Assembly: GCF_003289645.1 (NCBI RefSeq)
Contig: NZ_QLYX01000006.1
Span: forward strand, 248,001-312,000
Direction of reading: 5' to 3'
Length of the DNA: 64,000 bases
Origin: Actinomadura craniellae
GTDB lineage: Bacteria; Actinomycetota; Actinomycetes; Streptosporangiales; Streptosporangiaceae
In this document: positions 38,843-47,705 of the stretch, in pieces
How positions within the stretch are numbered: the stretch's first letter is position 1
Layout of the letters: every line of letters starts with the position of its first letter
Notes under the pieces: model-generated
The model's input: only the letters and a program-made list of their open reading frames with translations
Told to the model about the DNA's origin: nothing
The model's database searches: none
Made by a program: the position numbers and the translations under genes

Positions 38843-39039
38843 GAGGCCGGCTGATGGAGCCATCGACGACGCCGCAGCGGGCGCGATGTCCCGTACTCTC
38901 CCAGGAGAGTCATCCGGGACGAACCCCCGTGCCTCCGCGAGGGAGCCCCCCGGCAGCCCTGGGGAGGCAGATCACGGCGGAGCGGTCGGCCGCGTCCGCC
39001 GGGATGTGCCCCCCGCGTATCGAGGAAGGCGGTTAGTCG

Positions 39040-39321
39040 ATGCTGTACCAGGTCATGGCGTCGCTGCCGGATCAGCTGGTGGCGGCGCCCGACGATCTCA
39101 AGACGGACCAGCTCGCGGACTGGCTGCGCGGCATATTCGGTCCGCTCTTCCTGGTGATCGTGTCCATCGTGGCGCTGGTCTTCCTGTTCACCCGGGAGAT
39201 CACGCGTTTCGTGCAGTTCATCGTTCTTGCGATCGGGATCGGAGTCATCTTCTACGTGCCCAATGTGATCGAGACGACCGCCAGGGCGATCGCCAAGGCG
39301 CTCGGAGTGGAGCTGACCTGA
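39040..39321 (+). CDS. small two-TM protein of the secretion locus (TcpD/VirB2-like position)
   Basis: This 93-residue protein has a short N-terminal region and two hydrophobic segments (FGPLFLVIVSIVALVFLF and FVQFIVLAIGIGVIFYVPNV), separated by a basic/polar turn (TREITR). The size, topology and position between TcpC-like and TcpE-like genes fit TcpD or a VirB2/TrbC-type subunit, but sequence alone does not prove it. GAGGAAGG lies ten bases before the ATG. The 200 bases upstream contain a small ACTCTC/GAGAGT hairpin (38895-38910) and no convincing gene. Confidence 0.75.
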   Translation: MLYQVMASLPDQLVAAPDDLKTDQLADWLRGIFGPLFLVIVSIVALVFLFTREITRFVQFIVLAIGIGVIFYVPNVIETTARAIAKALGVELT

Positions 39322-39401
39322 CCCGGCGAGCCGCTGCCCGCCGGGGCCGGGCGGGACCTGCCGGGCCGCCGCCGCGCTTGGCACAGTTAGGGGAGTAGGG
39401 C

Positions 39402-42400
39402 GTGGATCTACCCACGTACACCAACATCTGGCGCATCGAGAAGCGGCTGTACAAGCTGTACGACCTGAGGCTTCCGATGCCGCTGCCGCTGGTGCAGATC
39501 GGCGTGTTCGTCGGCATCTTCGTGCCGTGGATCCTGATGCTCCAACTCGTCGGAGTCCCCTTCCGCACCCCCTGGCACGTGCTCTACCTGGTCCCGCCCG
39601 GAGTGCTCACCTGGCTGGCCACCCGGCCGGTCATCGAAGGCAAGCGACTCACCGAACTGCTGCTGTCCCAGACGCGTTACCTCGCCGAACCGCGCACCTG
39701 GTGCCGGCTCACCCCGATCCGCGAACCGCGCGAGGTCCTGGTGACCGCCCGGATTTGGCGCCGGGCCGACGGCACCGCGACGGCGCCGGCCGCCATGGAG
39801 CGGGCCGCCCTGCGCGCGCACCGCGCCCGGGGAATCGGCGTCGAGCCGGCCGTGGCTGTCCGGGCCGTCCCCGCACCCCGGGCCGAAACCGAGCCCGTCG
39901 CGGCCGCCGCCCGGCCCGGCGTTCCGGCCGGCCACCGCGAGCAGGCCATGGAGAGCGGGCCCGCGGGGTGCCGCGCCGCCCGCACCTGGCGGCCCACCAC
40001 CCCCCGCGAGATCTCCCACGAACCCGAAGGAACCCCGACCCCGCCCGGCGACCGCCGGGTGGCGGGCGCCGTCCCGCCCACCGAACCCCCCAGGCGGACC
40101 GAAGAGGACAGGCCCGCCCCCGTGGAGCGGGAGCGCCCCCCCGCCACCCCGGTACTCGAAGTGCCCCCGGCCCGCCGGGCGGACGAGCCCGTGGCGGGCA
40201 AGCGCGGCCTGGCCTCGGGGGTCCGCCGGCCCGGTGCGCCGGGCGGATTCTGGCCGGCCATCGCACCGCAGGCCGAGGGCTCCGCATCCGACGCCGCCGC
40301 GCAGCGGCCACCCGCCCCAGAGCCGCCGGACACCCGGCCGGACCTGCCCGGACACGAGGTCCCCGCCCAGACCGCCACCGTCGGCGACCCGGGCGCCGCA
40401 GAGTCCCCGGCCGGGCGAGGCGACCACCGGCACGTGGCCGAGACTCCGTCTACGGAGCCGCCGGCCGCCCAGGACGATCCCCGGCGCACGGCCGAGACAC
40501 CGATCGCGGAACCGCCGGCTGGGCAGAGCGACCGCCGGCGCGTGGCTGAGGCTCCGTCCGCGGAGCCGCCGGCCGGGCAAAGCGATCCCTGGCGCACGGT
40601 CGAGACACCGATCGCGGAACCGCCGGCCGCCGAAACACCGGCGGCCGGAGGCGCGCCGGTGGAGGCGGCGGGCACCCGAGAGCAAGCTCCGGCCCCCGCC
40701 CGCGAGGAGCCGGTCGCCGAAGGTCCGCCACCGGCGGCGGCGCCGGGCGGAGACGAGCCGCCGCGTGCCCGCCCGCCCGTGGCGCCCGCGCCGATCACCC
40801 GGCCGGACATCCCGCAGACCCCGCCGACCACCGTTCCGGACATTCCGATGGTGCCGGGAGCGTTCGGTGCGCGGCGTCCGGTCCAGGACCGTCCCGGCGA
40901 GCCGGTGCCGTCCGCCGCCGGACCTTCCGTGCCCCCCGCACCGGAAGAGCGGGCCGCGGCCGAGGCAACGCGTGCGGAGCAGACCACGGCCGGCCCTGCC
41001 GACGGGCCGGCGCGGCCGGAGGAGGCCGAGCAGGTGGCCCACGTGACGGAGGAGCCCGCGGCGGCTGCCGGGGAGACGGCCTCCGACCGTCCCGAGGTCG
41101 CAGCCAGGGCGGAAGGCCCCGGAGCGCCGGACCGAGAGCAGAGCCCCGCACCTTCCGAAACCGGGGAGCGGACCGGCGAGGCCGAGGTTCCCCGGGCGCC
41201 CAGGCCCTGGTCGGAAGGGTTGTCCCGGCCGCTGCGGGCGGCGCGCACCGACGCGATGCTCTGGCCTCCGCTGCCTCCGCCCGGGCGGGCGGCGCCGGCT
41301 CCCGGCGAGCCGGGGCGAGCGGTCGACCGGAACGTTCCGGCGGGCCCGCCGCCCGGCGAGCCGGTACGGGAGACGGACGCGCCCGGACGAGCCTCGGCCC
41401 CCGAAACCCCGGCCGCCCAGAACGAGACTTCGGCCCCTGCGCAGCCGCCGGTTCCGTACCGGCCCGCACGGCCGTCCGGCGACCCGTTCATGCCCTCCCG
41501 GCCCGGCGGTGGAGCACCGGGGACGGGCTCGCCCTGGCCGGGCGCGCCGGCCCGCCCGGAACCCGACGGCGACGAGCGGTACGGCACCGACTCCCCGTGG
41601 CCGGCGGAACGTCCCGCCGACGAAGAGCAGCCTCCCGCGCGCGAGGTGCGGTCGGGCCCGGCGTCGCCGGTCCGGCCCAGGCCACTGCCGGGCCCGCCGT
41701 CGCCCCCGCCCGCACCGGCGGCCATCACCCAGCCGGACCCCGAGCAGGAGACCGCGGGAGGCGGCGGGCTACGCCGGCTGATCCGAGCGGTAGGCGGCGG
41801 GTACAGCGAAGTCGACCAGGATTACCAGGAGCGGCTGCAACGGCCGTTCCAGGGCACCCGGCGGATCGTGGTGCTGGGCTGCACCGGCGGCGCGGGGCAG
41901 AGCGTGACGGCGCTGATGCTCGGCCACACGTTCGCGCAGCACTGCGGCGAGCCGATCGTGGCGATCGACGTCAACCCCGGTCCGGGCGCCCTGGCCCGGC
42001 GGACCCGCAGCGAGACCCACGAGACGCTGACCGGGTTGATCACCCGGGCCGACCAGATCGGCAGCCTGACCGCGATGCGCCGGTACACCTCGCAGGCCAA
42101 GTCGGGGCTGGACGTGATCGCCGCCGGCAAGAACCCGCTGCAGGCCCTGGATGACCGCGACTACGCGCTGGCCATCCGGACGCTGGACCGGTTCTACTCG
42201 ATCACGTTGCTGGACGCGGCCGCCGCGGTGGTCGCCCGGGTGCTCCCGCACGCCGACCAGATCGTGCTGGTCGCCCCCGCCAGCGCGGACGCGCCCCGCG
42301 CGGTGTCGATGACCTTCGAATGGCTCGACGGGCACGGCTACGACGAGCTGCGGTCGCGCGCGGTGACCGTGATCAACGGGGTCAGCCGGCGGAGCATGGA

Positions 42401-42629
42401 CGATGTCGAGCAGGCCGAGGCGGTCGCCCGCGGGCGATGCCGGGCGCTGGTGCGCATCCCGTGGGACGATCACCTCAGCATGGACCGGTCACCCCGCAAC
42501 GAGCTGAAATCGCTGCGCTCCCCGACCCGCCGGGCCTATCTGGCGCTGGCCGGGGTGGTGGCCGGAGGCTTCGGGGTGGTCCCCGAGCGCTACGAGCAGC
42601 CCGAGCAGGAACAGGAGGCCTCCCGATGA
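39402..42629 (+). CDS. TcpE-like/Pro-rich/MinD-like fusion protein
   Basis: This 1075-residue fusion has three parts. Residues 1-120 are a TcpE/PrgI-like membrane domain (IEKRLYKLYDLRLPMPLPL, two TM segments, then EGKRLTELLLSQTRYL). Residues 140-780 are a Pro/Ala/Glu-rich, probably disordered linker containing 18-residue tandem repeats. Residues 800-1060 form a MinD/ParA-type domain (RRIVVLGCTGGAGQS, EPIVAIDVNPGPGALA, DAAAAVVARVLPHADQIVLVAPASADAPR in parts). The P-loop reads GGAGQS, with Gln833 where Lys is expected, so ATP hydrolysis may be lost. The domain order recalls EspI of ESX systems (Pro-rich plus MinD) with an added secretion-channel domain. It starts with GTG behind GGGGAGTAGGG. 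Confidence 0.82.
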   Translation: MDLPTYTNIWRIEKRLYKLYDLRLPMPLPLVQIGVFVGIFVPWILMLQLVGVPFRTPWHVLYLVPPGVLTWLATRPVIEGKRLTELLLSQTRYLAEPRTWCRLTPIREPREVLVTARIWRRADGTATAPAAMERAALRAHRARGIGVEPAVAVRAVPAPRAETEPVAAAARPGVPAGHREQAMESGPAGCRAARTWRPTTPREISHEPEGTPTPPGDRRVAGAVPPTEPPRRTEEDRPAPVERERPPATPVLEVPPARRADEPVAGKRGLASGVRRPGAPGGFWPAIAPQAEGSASDAAAQRPPAPEPPDTRPDLPGHEVPAQTATVGDPGAAESPAGRGDHRHVAETPSTEPPAAQDDPRRTAETPIAEPPAGQSDRRRVAEAPSAEPPAGQSDPWRTVETPIAEPPAAETPAAGGAPVEAAGTREQAPAPAREEPVAEGPPPAAAPGGDEPPRARPPVAPAPITRPDIPQTPPTTVPDIPMVPGAFGARRPVQDRPGEPVPSAAGPSVPPAPEERAAAEATRAEQTTAGPADGPARPEEAEQVAHVTEEPAAAAGETASDRPEVAARAEGPGAPDREQSPAPSETGERTGEAEVPRAPRPWSEGLSRPLRAARTDAMLWPPLPPPGRAAPAPGEPGRAVDRNVPAGPPPGEPVRETDAPGRASAPETPAAQNETSAPAQPPVPYRPARPSGDPFMPSRPGGGAPGTGSPWPGAPARPEPDGDERYGTDSPWPAERPADEEQPPAREVRSGPASPVRPRPLPGPPSPPPAPAAITQPDPEQETAGGGGLRRLIRAVGGGYSEVDQDYQERLQRPFQGTRRIVVLGCTGGAGQSVTALMLGHTFAQHCGEPIVAIDVNPGPGALARRTRSETHETLTGLITRADQIGSLTAMRRYTSQAKSGLDVIAAGKNPLQALDDRDYALAIRTLDRFYSITLLDAAAAVVARVLPHADQIVLVAPASADAPRAVSMTFEWLDGHGYDELRSRAVTVINGVSRRSMDDVEQAEAVARGRCRALVRIPWDDHLSMDRSPRNELKSLRSPTRRAYLALAGVVAGGFGVVPERYEQPEQEQEASR
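40437..40637 (+). repeat. 54-bp in-frame tandem repeat (about 3.5 units)
   Basis: Units at 40437, 40491, 40545 and (partial) 40599 encode 18-residue repeats of the type AETPIAEPPAGQSDRRR in the Pro-rich linker of the fusion protein. This is a coding minisatellite, and copy number may vary between strains. Confidence 0.75.
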
Positions 42630-42688
42630 GCCCCGGACAGCCGGGCGGCCCGCCGGAAGCCCGCCGCACAGTGAACGAGGAGGGCTGA
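42626..42688 (+). CDS. possible 20-residue coupling ORF
   Basis: An ATG overlapping the stop of the fusion gene (ATGA) is preceded by AGGAGGCC and opens a 20-codon frame ending six bases before the VirB4-like ATG. The ribosome site of the VirB4-like gene (GAGGAGGG) lies inside its last codons. It may only serve to carry ribosomes from one gene to the next. The peptide has no recognisable feature. Confidence 0.35.
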   Translation: MSPGQPGGPPEARRTVNEEG

Positions 42689-42694
42689 CCGGAC

Positions 42695-45199
42695 ATGGCT
42701 AGAGCCAGCCGCCTGGCGGTGCGCTACTTCGACGACCGGATCCTGCTGACCGACCAGGCCGCCTGGGCCTACTTCAGGCTGCCCACGGTCTCCTACGAGT
42801 TCACCACGGGGGAGGAGCGCGAGGCGCTCGCCACCAACGTCACCATCGCGCTGGCCGGCATCCGGATGCAGGACGCCGAGGTGCACCTGCGGATCGCGCA
42901 CCGCACCTACCCGGCCGCCGACTGGGCGCTCGACCTCGACCGCACCTCCGACAGCGGCCCGGGCTGGCGCGACTACCTGGAGGAGATGTACGCCCACGTC
43001 TGGGCCAAGGACTTCTGGACCAAGGAGGTCTACCTGGGCGTGCGGCTGGGCCCGCGGGGCGTGGGCGCCCAACTGTCGGGCGGTGTGCTGGCGCAGTTCC
43101 TCGGCTTCTACAAGCGCGGGGAGCAGACCCTCGGCCTGAACGACGACGCGATCGACAAGCGCGAGATCGCCCGCTGGACCGAGCAGGCCGAGCGGATCGG
43201 CCGGGCGCTGGGCGGATCGGCGCTGTACGCCCGGCACGCCACCGCGACCCAGCTGGCCTGGCTGTTCCAGCACGCGGTGACGGGTTCGCTGGCCGACCCG
43301 CCGCCGTCGGCGGTGCCACGGCGCACCTGGGGGGCCGGCGAGATCGAGGCCCTGGTCGAGGGCGCGATCCACAACGGCCGCTCCCACCTGCGGATGGAGC
43401 AGCCGGGCGGGGCTTCCTACACCGCGTACCTGTCCTTCGCCCGGTTCCCGGACCTGATGCCGTTCCCCGACGGCGAGCCGTGGTTCCACTACGCCGACGC
43501 GCTGGCGTTCCCGGTCGAGATCAGTGCCCGGATGAAGCTGGTCCCGCCGGCCAAGGCGTCCAAGGACGTTTCCCGCCGGCTGGCGCACGCCCGCGACATG
43601 GACCAGCACATCCGGGAGGCGGGCGCGGAGGCGCCGATCGCGCTGGCCGAGCAGATCGACGCGGCCCGGATGCTGGAGCACGGCATCACCAAGCAGCGGC
43701 TCCCGTTCGTGTACGGCTGGCACCGGCTGATCGTCACGGCGCCCACCGAGGAGATGCTGGTCCAGCGGGTGGACGCGGTCGTCGAGCACTACCGCGACAT
43801 CGGCGTCGACGTGGTCAACTCCACCGGCGACCAGTTCTCGCTGTTCTGCGAGTCGCTGCCCGGCGACCGGATCCGGCTCAACGCGTACGCCCAGCGGCAG
43901 CCGCTGCGCACCATCGCCGGCGGTATGCCCACGGCCACCGTCGACCTCGGCGACCGGACCGACGAGACGGGCGGCGGGTGGATCGGCCCGTACATCGGCG
44001 AGACGCTGGGCCGGGCCCGCTCCATCGTGCACTTCGATCCGCTGGTCGCGGCCGCTCGCAACCGGCCCACCGCGGTGGCCATCACCGGCGAGCCGGGCGG
44101 CGGCAAGACCACGCTCGCGCTGCTGCTGCTGTACCAGATGTCGCTGCGCGGGGTGACGATCGCGGCGATCGACCCGAAGGGCGACGCCGAGTCGCTGGTG
44201 GAACTGCTGCGAGCGCGCGGCCGGAAGGCCCGCATCCTGCCGCTGGGCTCCGCCGCGCCCGGATTGCTCGACCCGTTCTCCTTCGGCGACGACCTGGCGG
44301 CCAAGAAGACGATGGCCACCGAGACCCTGCGGCTGCTGCTGCCCCGCATGTCGGAGGAGCGCGAGTCGGCGATGATCCAGGCCGTCGGCACGGTGGCCAA
44401 CGGCGACCGGCCGTCGCTGGGCAAGGTCGTCGACCACCTGGAGGGTTCGGCCGACCCGGCGTCCAAGAACCTCGGCGCGGTGCTGCGGTCGATGTCGGAG
44501 ATGCGGCTGGCCCGGCTCTGCTTCGACCCCTCCGGCGGCGAGCGCATCGACACGGCGGGCTGGACGACCGTCTTCACCCTGGGCGGGCTCACGCTTCCGG
44601 ATATGGCGATCTCGCGGGAGGACTACTCCTACGAGCAGCGGCTCTCGGTGGCGCTGATGTACCTGGTGTCGCAGTTCGCCCGGCGGCTCATGCACGGCTT
44701 GGACCGGCGGCTGCCCAAGTCCATCTTCCTGGACGAGGCGTGGGCCATCACCTCGACACCCGAGGGCGCCAAACTGATACCGGAAGTATCGAGAATGGGG
44801 CGTTCTCGCAACACTGCGTTGATCCTGGTTTCGCAAAACGCCGGCGACCTCTTGAATGAACAGGTGACGAACTGCCTGTCATCGGTGTTCTCGTTCCGCT
44901 CCTCCGAACGGGTGGAGGTCGAGAACGTCCTGGCGCTGTTGGGCGTGGAGCAGTCCGAGGAGCACAAAGCCGTGCTCCGCAACCTCGGCAACGGCGAATG
45001 CGTCTTCCGCGATCTCGACGGGCGGGCCGGCCGGATCGGAGTCGACCTGATCTCCGACGAGCTGCTGCGCTGGCTCGACACCAACCCCACCCGGGCACGG
45101 CCGCGGTCCGGGGCGGGCACGACCGACGACCTCGACGACGAGGAGTTGACCGCGGCCGGTGCCGAGATCGCCAGAAGGGGTTCCGGGCGCAATGACTGA
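42695..45199 (+). CDS. VirB4/TraE-like secretion ATPase
   Basis: This 834-residue ATPase has an N-terminal VirB4-type domain and a C-terminal RecA-like motor. Walker A is GEPGGGKTTLALL (near residue 465), Walker B is PKSIFLDEAWAI, and a motif-C-like region (NTALILVSQNAGDLL) follows. No membrane segment is evident, so it should sit at the inner face of the channel. The segment around 44771-44870, just past Walker B, is about 52% GC by hand count, unlike the flanks. It overlaps the next gene by eight bases. It is the energising component of the locus; a separate VirD4 coupling ATPase is not seen. Confidence 0.9.
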   Translation: MARASRLAVRYFDDRILLTDQAAWAYFRLPTVSYEFTTGEEREALATNVTIALAGIRMQDAEVHLRIAHRTYPAADWALDLDRTSDSGPGWRDYLEEMYAHVWAKDFWTKEVYLGVRLGPRGVGAQLSGGVLAQFLGFYKRGEQTLGLNDDAIDKREIARWTEQAERIGRALGGSALYARHATATQLAWLFQHAVTGSLADPPPSAVPRRTWGAGEIEALVEGAIHNGRSHLRMEQPGGASYTAYLSFARFPDLMPFPDGEPWFHYADALAFPVEISARMKLVPPAKASKDVSRRLAHARDMDQHIREAGAEAPIALAEQIDAARMLEHGITKQRLPFVYGWHRLIVTAPTEEMLVQRVDAVVEHYRDIGVDVVNSTGDQFSLFCESLPGDRIRLNAYAQRQPLRTIAGGMPTATVDLGDRTDETGGGWIGPYIGETLGRARSIVHFDPLVAAARNRPTAVAITGEPGGGKTTLALLLLYQMSLRGVTIAAIDPKGDAESLVELLRARGRKARILPLGSAAPGLLDPFSFGDDLAAKKTMATETLRLLLPRMSEERESAMIQAVGTVANGDRPSLGKVVDHLEGSADPASKNLGAVLRSMSEMRLARLCFDPSGGERIDTAGWTTVFTLGGLTLPDMAISREDYSYEQRLSVALMYLVSQFARRLMHGLDRRLPKSIFLDEAWAITSTPEGAKLIPEVSRMGRSRNTALILVSQNAGDLLNEQVTNCLSSVFSFRSSERVEVENVLALLGVEQSEEHKAVLRNLGNGECVFRDLDGRAGRIGVDLISDELLRWLDTNPTRARPRSGAGTTDDLDDEELTAAGAEIARRGSGRND

Positions 45200-47705
45200 C
45201 AGAGGTCGTCTGATCCGGCGGCGCCGCGCCGCGCCGATCCAGCGCACCCCGGCCGAGGGGTTGAGCCTCCCCGGGCGCCGCCGGGGTCGCGCGCGCGTTC
45301 ATCGCCGGACCCGCCGTTCGGCCCTGCTCGTGCTCTTCATGGCGCTGTTCATGCTGAGCCCCGTCGCCCCCGCCGGAGCCAACCCGTTCGGTGGGGACCC
45401 CTGCCGCCCGGCGGACAGCCCGGCGCCGGAGGCCTACGGGTCCGGCACCGACGGGCTGATCAAACCCCCCGACTACCCCAACCAGAAGCTGCGCACCACC
45501 CCGCCGGAACGGCTCACCTACTACGACCGGTACGGCACCGCCGGCCAGAGCTGGTACGCGGTCGACATGGGCTGCTCCGACGCCATGGCGATGATGGGCA
45601 ACGCCCTCGCCAACACCACCTTCACCCTGGTCCGCGCGATCGACCGGACCACGATCAGCGTCTACCAGGCGGCCGCGTCCGAGTCGCTGCTGGGTTGGTT
45701 GAAGCGCACGGTGGACGGCGTCATCAGCGGGATCGGCAAGACCTTCAACGCCCAGTACTGGGCCTGGGTGGTCATCCTCGGCGCGATGTGGCTGGCCTGG
45801 TGGGGCCTGGTCCGGCGGCGGGCGAGCAAGGTCGCCGAGGGCACGATCTGGATGGTCGCCGCGATGGTCGCGCTGATCTGGCTGGTCGCCCGGCCGGGCG
45901 ACTTCACCACCCTGGGCACGAAGGTGTCCGAGGCGACCAGCGCCGCGTTCAACGCCGCGCTGCCGCAGAGCGACACCAAGGGCACCACCTGCATCCCGTC
46001 GCCGAGCGGCCGGGACCCGGTGAGCTCGACCGAGGTGGACGCCACCACGCGCAACGCCAACGGGCTGTGGGTGGCGCTGGTGTGCAAGCCCTGGCTGATG
46101 GGCGAGTTCGGCACCACCGACCCCAACGCGAAGATCGTCAAGGAGAACGCCGACAAGCTGCTGTGGTCCCAGGCGGTCGACCTGTCGGAGACCCACGGCG
46201 GGCAGAAGGTGGACCTCGGCAAGAAGGCCGACGCGTACAAGGAGGTCACCGAGAACATCAAGGAGGACTACCCGGGGGTCTATCCCGTCTTCCAGGGCAA
46301 GCAGTGGACGAGCCGGCTGGCCGTGTCGTTCGGCGCGCTGTTCGCCGCCCTGGTGGCCGGCATGCTCATCCTGGTCATCGCGATCGCGCTGATCGTGGTG
46401 AAGATCTCCTTCCTGCTGTTGCTCGTGGCCGGGCCGATCTTCCTGGGCATCGGCATCCATCCGGGCATCGGCCGGGTGATCGCCATCCGCTGGCTCGAAC
46501 TGCTGCTGTCGATGCTGCTCAAACAGGCCGCGTTGATCGGCGTGCTGGCACTGCTGCTGTGGTCGTACGGGCTGATCCTCGGTGAGACGCTGCCCTGGGG
46601 ACTGCAGATCCTGCTCATCGCGCTGGTGACCTTCGCCGCGTTCATCTACCGCAAGCCGTTCCAGCACCTGTTCTCCGCGGTGGGCTACTCGGCCGTGGGC
46701 TCGCGGGAGAAGAGCGACGCCCAGTTGCAGAAGTCGGTCACCGAGGTGCGCAAGAACACCGCCGCGGTGGCGGCCGCCGCGGTGCCCGGAGCGGCCGGCT
46801 ACCGGCTGGCCCGCTGGGGTCGCGGCGACGACGCCGAAGGAACCGAGGCCGGCACGGCCGTCGCCGATCGCCGGGCCGGAGCGGAGGGTGCGACCGCCGA
46901 CTCGGCGGGTGCGCTCGCGGGCAAGTCCCGCGGCGGTGCTCCGGTGGCCGGCTCCGGCCGGGCCCGCGACGGGGCGCCCCCGCTGAACCTGCCCTCCCGG
47001 AGCGGTGCGGGTGGTGCGAAGAGCCTGGGCGACGCGGCCGGCGCGGACGCCGCGGGCGGCACCGGTGTCGTGGCGGTCCGGCCGGGCGGTGGGCCGGGGC
47101 GCGGCTCCTCCGGCGGTGCCGAGGGCGGCTCGGGCGGTGGTTCGAGTGGCGGCGGGTCCGGGCGCGGGTCGGGCAAGACCCCGGCGGGTTCCGGCACGGG
47201 CGTCGGCCGGCCCACCTCGTGGGCCGGGGGAGGGCGCGCCCCCGCCGGTGACGGCGACGGGGTCTCCGCGGTCGGTTCGGGACGGCGCGGCCGGTCCGGC
47301 GGCTCGGGCGGGCCCGGCGGGTCCGGTGGTTCGAGTGGGTCCGGCGGGTCCGGTGGCTCTGGCGGATCGGCCGGGTCCGGTGGGTCCGGCGGCTCTGGAC
47401 GGTCGGGGCGGTCCGAGCGCCGTGGCGGCGCCGAGGGCGGCTCGGGTGGGGGCGGCAGATCCCTGTTCGGCGGCCGGTCCGGCGGCTCGGGCGGTGACCA
47501 CTCGCGGACCCCGGCCCGCTCGTCCGGCGGGTCCCCGGACCCGGCGAGCGGAGTGCCGAGGCCCCGTCCGGGCGGCGGCTCCGGCACTGACGGGGGCGCC
47601 CGCCGGGAACCCCCGCCGCTGTGGGGCGGTCGTGAGGCCGACTCGGCACCACCGATCCCGTTCTGGCTGCGCCCGGTCGATCGCGACGGTGATCGGGACG
47701 CCTGA
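45192..47705 (+). CDS. VirB6/TrbL-like polytopic channel protein with Gly/Ser-rich tail
   Basis: This 837-residue protein begins with a very basic stretch (RRRRAAPIQR; RRRGRARVHRRTRR) and a signal-like segment (LLVLFMALFMLSPVAPAGA), followed by about six membrane segments (YWAWVVILGAMWLAWWGLV; GTIWMVAAMVALIWLVA; GMLILVIAIALIVVKISFLL; QILLIALVTFAAFIY). The region between segments 3 and 4 is an external loop of about 140 residues. From about residue 560 the chain is hydrophilic and then extremely Gly/Ser-rich to residue 800, a probable disordered cytoplasmic tail. The layout is that of VirB6/TrbL/TcpH-type channel proteins. The ATG is inside the 3' end of the VirB4-like gene. Confidence 0.84.
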   Translation: MTDRGRLIRRRRAAPIQRTPAEGLSLPGRRRGRARVHRRTRRSALLVLFMALFMLSPVAPAGANPFGGDPCRPADSPAPEAYGSGTDGLIKPPDYPNQKLRTTPPERLTYYDRYGTAGQSWYAVDMGCSDAMAMMGNALANTTFTLVRAIDRTTISVYQAAASESLLGWLKRTVDGVISGIGKTFNAQYWAWVVILGAMWLAWWGLVRRRASKVAEGTIWMVAAMVALIWLVARPGDFTTLGTKVSEATSAAFNAALPQSDTKGTTCIPSPSGRDPVSSTEVDATTRNANGLWVALVCKPWLMGEFGTTDPNAKIVKENADKLLWSQAVDLSETHGGQKVDLGKKADAYKEVTENIKEDYPGVYPVFQGKQWTSRLAVSFGALFAALVAGMLILVIAIALIVVKISFLLLLVAGPIFLGIGIHPGIGRVIAIRWLELLLSMLLKQAALIGVLALLLWSYGLILGETLPWGLQILLIALVTFAAFIYRKPFQHLFSAVGYSAVGSREKSDAQLQKSVTEVRKNTAAVAAAAVPGAAGYRLARWGRGDDAEGTEAGTAVADRRAGAEGATADSAGALAGKSRGGAPVAGSGRARDGAPPLNLPSRSGAGGAKSLGDAAGADAAGGTGVVAVRPGGGPGRGSSGGAEGGSGGGSSGGGSGRGSGKTPAGSGTGVGRPTSWAGGGRAPAGDGDGVSAVGSGRRGRSGGSGGPGGSGGSSGSGGSGGSGGSAGSGGSGGSGRSGRSERRGGAEGGSGGGGRSLFGGRSGGSGGDHSRTPARSSGGSPDPASGVPRPRPGGGSGTDGGARREPPPLWGGREADSAPPIPFWLRPVDRDGDRDA
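47301..47420 (+). repeat. Gly-Gly-Ser coding microsatellite
   Basis: About 120 bases of near-repeating GGC/GGT-GGG-TCC codons encode a (Gly-Gly-Ser)n run in the tail of the VirB6-like protein. Slippage could make the length variable. Confidence 0.7.

Noticed and set aside
38839-39036. 65-codon open frame between the TcpC-like and two-TM genes
   Set aside because: It begins with GTG on the stop of the TcpC-like gene, but has irregular third-position GC and no motif. It is better read as leader sequence.
40437-40637. CRISPR-like array
   Set aside because: The 54-bp units are contiguous and in frame inside a protein gene, without spacers.
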